Shown here one piece after another: positions 60,445 to 64,000 of a stretch of 64,000 nt of DNA. The stretch is from Oscillibacter sp. MSJ-31 (GTDB lineage Bacteria > Bacillota > Clostridia > Oscillospirales > Oscillospiraceae). Numbering within the stretch: position 1 is the first letter of the stretch; each line of letters starts with the position of its first letter. The DNA lies in assembly GCF_018918025.1 (NCBI RefSeq), contig NZ_JAHLPT010000002.1, forward strand, positions 62,001-126,000, read 5' to 3'. The position numbers and the translations under genes are program-made. Under the pieces are notes generated by a model. The model was given only the letters and a program-made list of their open reading frames with translations, did no database searches and had not been told where the DNA came from.

Positions 60445-61048
60445 CGCGCAGGCATTACTGGGCGATGCTTTTGATTATGCTATCAACGCGTGTGGAGTTG
60501 CCGGAGATAGCTTTATAAAGCTGTTTTCCGTCAGTTCCGTCAGTAATCGGATTGAGAATGGTGAACCTTCATACCTTTTGGGGAAAAGCGGGATTGAAAC
60601 TGCTGTTGATGTTCTCGTTGAGACTACGGGCAAAGCGCCGACCGCCAAGCCTCAAGCGAATTTCAGCCGTTCCAGAGAGTATTGGATCGGCTGGGCAGTC
60701 GCCTACTATCAATGGTTTTCCGGAAGAAAATTCAGTGATATTTTTAAGGTTCTTTCGTTTGAAGATTTGCAGCAGATGTATTCCCCCCTTCATGAAGCAG
60801 ATGTCACTAAATTCGCTGATATTGTCGATGCTAAAGTGCGCGAATACTTCGCTGATACCAACCTCAAACGTATCCGCACGCTTTATGGCTGCACGCAGGC
60901 AGAGCTTGCCAAGCGAAGCAATGTCAGTCTTCGCTCAATTCAAATGTACGAACAGCGCAACAAGGACATTAACAAAGCCAGTGCGGAGACTGTTCTTAGC
61001 CTCGCAAAAGTCCTCGGTTGTACGATGGAGGATCTTCTGGAAACGTAA
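60410..61048 (+). CDS. XRE-type partner of the DUF3990 protein
   Basis: A 212-residue protein. The C-terminal 60 residues are a helix-turn-helix (KRIRTLYGCTQAELAKRSNV, then RSIQMYEQRNKDINKASAET). The N-terminal 140 residues (RSREYWIGWAVAYYQWFSGR) are a helical domain seen in proteins paired with DUF3990/DUF3791 genes. It probably neutralises the DUF3990 protein and represses the operon. Confidence 0.8.
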   Translation: MTHAYQEIYLSNAQALLGDAFDYAINACGVAGDSFIKLFSVSSVSNRIENGEPSYLLGKSGIETAVDVLVETTGKAPTAKPQANFSRSREYWIGWAVAYYQWFSGRKFSDIFKVLSFEDLQQMYSPLHEADVTKFADIVDAKVREYFADTNLKRIRTLYGCTQAELAKRSNVSLRSIQMYEQRNKDINKASAETVLSLAKVLGCTMEDLLET

Positions 61049-61070
61049 GTCCGTAACAAAAAGGGTAGTC

Positions 61071-61123
61071 TTTCCCTTAAAAAACTACACGAATTACGGG
61101 AATGTAATAGCTGTTAAGGGAAA
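61071..61123 (+). terminator. Inverted repeat after the DUF3990-XRE pair
   Basis: TTTCCCTTAA (61071-61080) and TTAAGGGAAA (61114-61123) with a 33-base loop. It may end the operon or mark an insertion. Confidence 0.4.
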
Positions 61124-61140
61124 ACCATGATTTCATCCAG

Positions 61141-61244
61141 AAGGGGCAACTGACATGGATAAAGAACGTATGGCACAACAGATTATCCGCGGCTGCTCAG
61201 GTAAGCGCTGCTGCCAGATGCAAAACTAAATACTCTATATGAAA
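61141..61244. repeat. Composite repeat, copy B (35-bp then 73-bp units)
   Basis: Bases 61141-61175 match 44682-44716 and bases 61172-61244 match 44321-44393. The two units are joined at a shared GGCA and lie in the reverse order of copy A. Confidence 0.85.
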
Positions 61245-61270
61245 TAACTCAGCCAACACGGAAACTTACG

Positions 61271-61405
61271 ATGGGGAGCCTGTTCGATGGCATCTCCGGC
61301 TTTCCTCTGGCTTCGGTGCGGTGCGGTATCGAGCCGATCTGGGCCAGCGATATCGAACCATTCCCCATCATTTCAATCTGCCAATTTCCCCGAATCCTCC
61401 CCACC
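61271..61405 (+). pseudogene. N-terminal fragment of a DNA cytosine methyltransferase
   Basis: MGSLFDGISGFPLASVRCGI, then EPIWASDIEPFPI, matches the SAM-binding start of element-borne cytosine-5 methyltransferases (normally GSLFDGSGGFPLAG). The frame loses similarity after about 35 residues and no PCQ motif follows. Confidence 0.7.
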
Positions 61406-61424
61406 ATGAACCATATCCATAATG

Positions 61425-61467
61425 AAAGGATCTCCCCGACCAACTCTGACGGAGAGGTCCTTTTTTA
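61425..61467 (+). terminator. Terminator after the methyltransferase fragment
   Basis: AAAGGATCTCC and GGAGAGGTCCTTTTTT flank an inner loop. Confidence 0.75.
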
Positions 61468-61488
61468 ATGTCGAACAACTCTAGGTCG

Positions 61489-61809
61489 TCACCATCTTCT
61501 CTTAGGTGCTCGTTTCCTTACAGGCAGCCCCAAATCTTGCAGTTTTCTGGCTAGTTCATCGTCTTTGGCTACAAGCAACAAGTCCCTATCCATATTATTC
61601 AGTGCATGGAGGGCAGCTGCATAGGCACCAATGGATACTGTTGATGCTCCTTTCTCAATCGAGACAAGGGTAGCATGGCTGATTCCAGCTCTCTCGGCTA
61701 CCAATTCTAAAGTTAGTTTACGTCGCAGACGAGCAAGGTGAATCTGCTCGCCCATCTGTGCAAGAATTTCTCGTGTCCGCGGCATAATAACTACCGTTTT
61801 CTTTGCCAT
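61489..61809 (-). CDS. XRE-family regulator (HipB-like)
   Basis: A 106-residue protein. LAQMGEQIHLARLRRKLTLE, then VAERAGISHATLVSIEKG, is a helix-turn-helix; the basic tail (RKRAPKRRW) may add DNA contacts. HipB-type proteins often pair with HipA kinases, but none is inside the window. The ATG at 61809 is preferred over 61818. It is the downstream end of a minus-strand module. Confidence 0.82.
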   Translation of the reverse strand: MAKKTVVIMPRTREILAQMGEQIHLARLRRKLTLELVAERAGISHATLVSIEKGASTVSIGAYAAALHALNNMDRDLLLVAKDDELARKLQDLGLPVRKRAPKRRW

Positions 61810-61883
61810 ACATAACACTCCTGCGAAGATGATACTCTTTCTGCCTTCTGAATTCTCTCGAATTATCCGGTCTTGCCACGACG

Positions 61884-62633
61884 CTAATCATCTATCACAA
61901 GACAATTTACCATTCCGCTATGTGCCGTACAAGCATCTATCGCAATTACGCCCGGCCCGTAGTACGGTGCGAAGTCAGCGTCATCCCCGAACTCGCTCCC
62001 CTTATTTTCGTATTTCCTATGCCCATATGAGGTATGCCAGTGTCCGCAGACGATTGTCTTCTCTTCGTCAGCGGTCTGTGCAGCATCGATCCCATTGAAC
62101 CATCTTGCCTGCGCCCAATGGGCTTCATCAGCCTCTCGCCACGAAGCAATATAGCTGTAGCTCTTATCCCTGTTCGAAATGCTCGGGACCCATGCATGAG
62201 TAAAAACATAGTGCTCCGTTTCAAAGTAATCGAGCATTGCCGGGATAATCTTTTTGTAGAATGGCGTATTCTTTGCTGCGTCAGCAAAATCATAATTTCG
62301 GATCGATGCCATCACCGGATCAAATCCAGTCAATTGAAGCGCTGTATCGTAGGTACCATTCGACTTGTGATGACTGTATGGAAGCCCCCCATCAACGGTC
62401 ACAAGCTCTACGAACAGGTCTTCATGGTTGCCTCGAATGAGTATCACTCTGTCCTGCTCCATTTGCTCCAGCACAAACTGCTGAACCTGCTTCGCTTCGT
62501 GCCCCCGATCAAATATGTCACCGAGCATGATCAGCTTGTGTGGAGTATCATCAGAAAAGAAGCCTGCCTTTTCCAAGGCAGACTTCATCTGCGTATAATA
62601 TCCGTGTACATCAGAAACAACATAGTACCGCAT
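61884..62633 (-). CDS. Metallophosphoesterase (PPP-like serine/threonine phosphatase)
   Basis: A 249-residue protein. VVSDVHGYYTQM (DxH), MLGDIFDRGHEA (GDxxDRG), LIRGNHEDLF (GNHE) and CGHWHTSYGH form the complete two-metal active site. It resembles PrpA/ApaH-type phosphatases. It sits in an uncharacterised element module; the target may be a phosphoprotein or nucleotide. Confidence 0.92.
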   Translation of the reverse strand: MRYYVVSDVHGYYTQMKSALEKAGFFSDDTPHKLIMLGDIFDRGHEAKQVQQFVLEQMEQDRVILIRGNHEDLFVELVTVDGGLPYSHHKSNGTYDTALQLTGFDPVMASIRNYDFADAAKNTPFYKKIIPAMLDYFETEHYVFTHAWVPSISNRDKSYSYIASWREADEAHWAQARWFNGIDAAQTADEEKTIVCGHWHTSYGHRKYENKGSEFGDDADFAPYYGPGVIAIDACTAHSGMVNCLVIDD

Positions 62634-62639
62634 AGATTC

Positions 62640-62903
62640 TTATTCTCCGCTATCGTCTTCTTTGGATAGTCTGTCTGCCAGAATCCAATCCTTCAGCTTA
62701 AAGCAGAACCACTCATCAATTGTCAAATCAAGCTCAGCAAGGGCAAGAATCAGACTTTCCAACTCGGCTTTTCCAAATCCTAAGTTTATGCTAATTGTAA
62801 CGTAGTTTTCTGGAAGCTGCAACACATATCGTGCTTCATTACGCTCATAACGCTTTAGCAATTCCGGTTTACTTTCTAAGCACTCTCTGATTACGTCATT
62901 CAT
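62640..62903 (-). CDS. Hypothetical protein of the right-hand element module
   Basis: An 87-residue acidic protein (ESKPELLKRYERNEARYVLQ, then LESLILALAELDLTIDEWFC). Its ATG overlaps the upstream stop by 4 bases. The phosphatase gene starts 7 bases after it. No recognised domain. Confidence 0.7.
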   Translation of the reverse strand: MNDVIRECLESKPELLKRYERNEARYVLQLPENYVTISINLGFGKAELESLILALAELDLTIDEWFCFKLKDWILADRLSKEDDSGE

Positions 62904-63301
62904 GTCCGCTCCAAGCCTTTCAATGTCCGAAGACTGACTCCCTCCACTAACGAGAAGACTGCCGTATTCTTCTCTTCAAGATACTCTCCGGATAAAACAT
63001 AGGTCTTCGAAATATCCATCTGGTTTGTCTTCATAATCCCATGAACAAATCGCTTGCTGTTAATCCTCATTACGCACTTATGATCGGTAAACAGTTTTAC
63101 CGGAACTCTGAACGCCATCACATCATCCTCGTCGCAAGGGAAAACGCTCAAGGAATCATGGTTGTCCGAGATTTTAATTGATACATGACTTGGCTTCCCC
63201 AAAGCTTTTATGACCCCTTTGCTCACGCTAATACAGCAGCGTGCCCCTTGCAGTGTCAATTCTATCGGATACATTCTATTGTCATTAGTTGCTTCTGCCA
63301 T
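62900..63301 (-). CDS. Hypothetical protein, predominantly beta
   Basis: A 133-residue protein from the ATG at 63301 behind GGAGGCGACAGTG; an in-frame ATG at 63322 is less well placed. PIELTLQGARCCISVSKGVI, then KTYVLSGEYLEEKNTAVFSL, suggests a beta-rich fold. It overlaps the upstream gene by 17 bases. Function unknown. Confidence 0.7.
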   Translation of the reverse strand: MAEATNDNRMYPIELTLQGARCCISVSKGVIKALGKPSHVSIKISDNHDSLSVFPCDEDDVMAFRVPVKLFTDHKCVMRINSKRFVHGIMKTNQMDISKTYVLSGEYLEEKNTAVFSLVEGVSLRTLKGLERT

Positions 63302-64000
63302 CACTGTCGCCTCCATTTCCAATTATCGAGCCGAGCAGAGTTTCCCTTTTCTTTTCTTGTTCCTGAATACTGATAGAAGCCGCCATCTCATCAGAAACTG
63401 TAGAGGTTACGATGTCACCGCTAGTATCCATATACCCAGATAGTGACTCAAAACTACTTCGCTGTTGAAGTGCTTCATAGTCCGAATAGCTTCTTCCGAG
63501 TTTCATTCGAATTTCATCAGGATAATACTTATTGATGCGTTTTTTCATCTTACCAGATCTCTTATCAAAGTACTCCTCAGGTAATGGATCGAACATAACA
63601 GCCGACGTAAGATCAAACACCAGCACAAGCCCACGTTCAGAGTTGGCAAGTCTGCCATAAACTTTATACCGGCATTCCCTATTCCATCCCACCATTTTAT
63701 AGATACTCTGAACGTATTCCGGACATGAAATCGAACGATTAACCCACTTGTCTTTCTTAAACCTAGCCCATTCAATTGAAGATATTTCCTCTTCAGCGCA
63801 AATTGCCACAACCATCCGTTTCTTATTCTCGCTTAGCATAGGGAGTACATGCTGCACCCCCTCAAATAGTCGGATTGCTGACATGTTGAATTCCATCCTA
63901 TTTGCACGAATGCTGACTGCTGGCTTTTTGATCATGGAAAAGAACATTTTAGGCGGAACAACATAGTCATCGAGAGATTCAAACTCGATGGCATTCTTTT
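63285..64000 (-). CDS. Hypothetical element protein, 5' end beyond the window
   Basis: At least 237 residues; the frame is open to base 64000 (ESLDDYVVPPKMFFSMIKKP at the visible start). MSAIRLFEGVQHVLPMLSEN, then KKRMVVAICAEEE and GRLANSERGLVLVFDLTSAV, show a well-ordered domain; a polar C-terminal tail follows. It is coupled to the next gene and often co-occurs with the XRE protein seen at 61489 in Clostridial elements, but I cannot name it. Confidence 0.7.
   Translation of the reverse strand, partial: KNAIEFESLDDYVVPPKMFFSMIKKPAVSIRANRMEFNMSAIRLFEGVQHVLPMLSENKKRMVVAICAEEEISSIEWARFKKDKWVNRSISCPEYVQSIYKMVGWNRECRYKVYGRLANSERGLVLVFDLTSAVMFDPLPEEYFDKRSGKMKKRINKYYPDEIRMKLGRSYSDYEALQQRSSFESLSGYMDTSGDIVTSTVSDEMAASISIQEQEKKRETLLGSIIGNGGDSDGRSN

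Overview
The window reads as a chromosomal segment of a high-GC, low-copy-gene Clostridia, most likely Oscillospiraceae/Ruminococcaceae of a gut community. The grounds are the gene set (SpoVB/MurJ-CsaB wall genes, DUF5693, DUF3793-flavodoxin, YvcK, DnaG-RpoD), AGGAGG ribosome sites, TTGACA/TATAAT promoters and GC-rich codon use in the middle block. No species can be named from the sequence alone.

Three blocks differ in base composition and content. (1) About 1-6690 is the end of a mobilizable or conjugative element: a MobA/MobL relaxase cut by the window edge, a DUF3847 protein, a DUF6471-like protein, an XRE regulator, and a minus-strand cargo operon (3878 to 765) encoding a zinc-ribbon membrane protein, a winged-helix protein, an RNase J-like metallo-beta-lactamase-fold nuclease and a DnaQ-like exonuclease, with a PD-(D/E)XK-like protein just upstream. 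Its chromosomal junction appears to lie near 6690, where a host XRE gene is cut after about 42 codons. (2) About 6690-42700 is GC-rich core chromosome: rpmG-secE-nusG-rplK-rplA-rplJ-rplL, ruvX, a csaB-murJ fusion with DUF5693, a DUF2974 lipase-like protein, cca, murC, a YbaK-type deacylase, an Sfp transferase, dnaG-rpoD, flavodoxin-DUF3793, yvcK, a TIGR02206-like membrane protein, a MarR-ABC-ABC drug-export operon, a MATE exporter, an AbrB-glycosyltransferase pair, a GT2 glycosyltransferase and an OmpR-type two-component system. (3) About 42800-64000 is an AT-richer genomic island that starts at a tRNA-Pro(UGG) gene. Two promoter-linked 5' halves of the tRNA precede it.

The island starts with a YefM/ParE-type toxin-antitoxin pair and a graveyard of element fragments, including a reversed integrase C terminus. 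It continues with an AbiEi antitoxin whose AbiEii partner is truncated, two TetR regulators with related palindromic operators, a cysteine-rich KTR protein, and a long plus-strand run of small enzymes and membrane proteins: isochorismatase-like, lipoprotein, CPBP protease, HExxH protein, SAM methyltransferase, YjdF with an upstream structured RNA, alpha/beta hydrolase, DUF3795, kinase-like, isoprenylcysteine methyltransferase-like, HExxH membrane protein, ABC exporter with lipoprotein, and GNAT. A DUF3990 toxin-like gene overlaps an XRE-type partner at 59752-61048. From 61489 a minus-strand module carries an XRE protein, a metallophosphoesterase and three coupled unknowns that run off the window.

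The best candidate for an undescribed system is the coupled operon at 765-3878. Two of its proteins, one with a DnaQ domain and one with a winged helix, appear to share a receiver-like N-terminal domain and flank an RNase J-like nuclease. Other strong oddities are the csaB-murJ fusion, the tRNA-Pro half repeats, the shuffled duplication linking 44.3-44.7 kb to 61.1-61.2 kb, the DUF3990-XRE pair, and the likely yjdF riboswitch.
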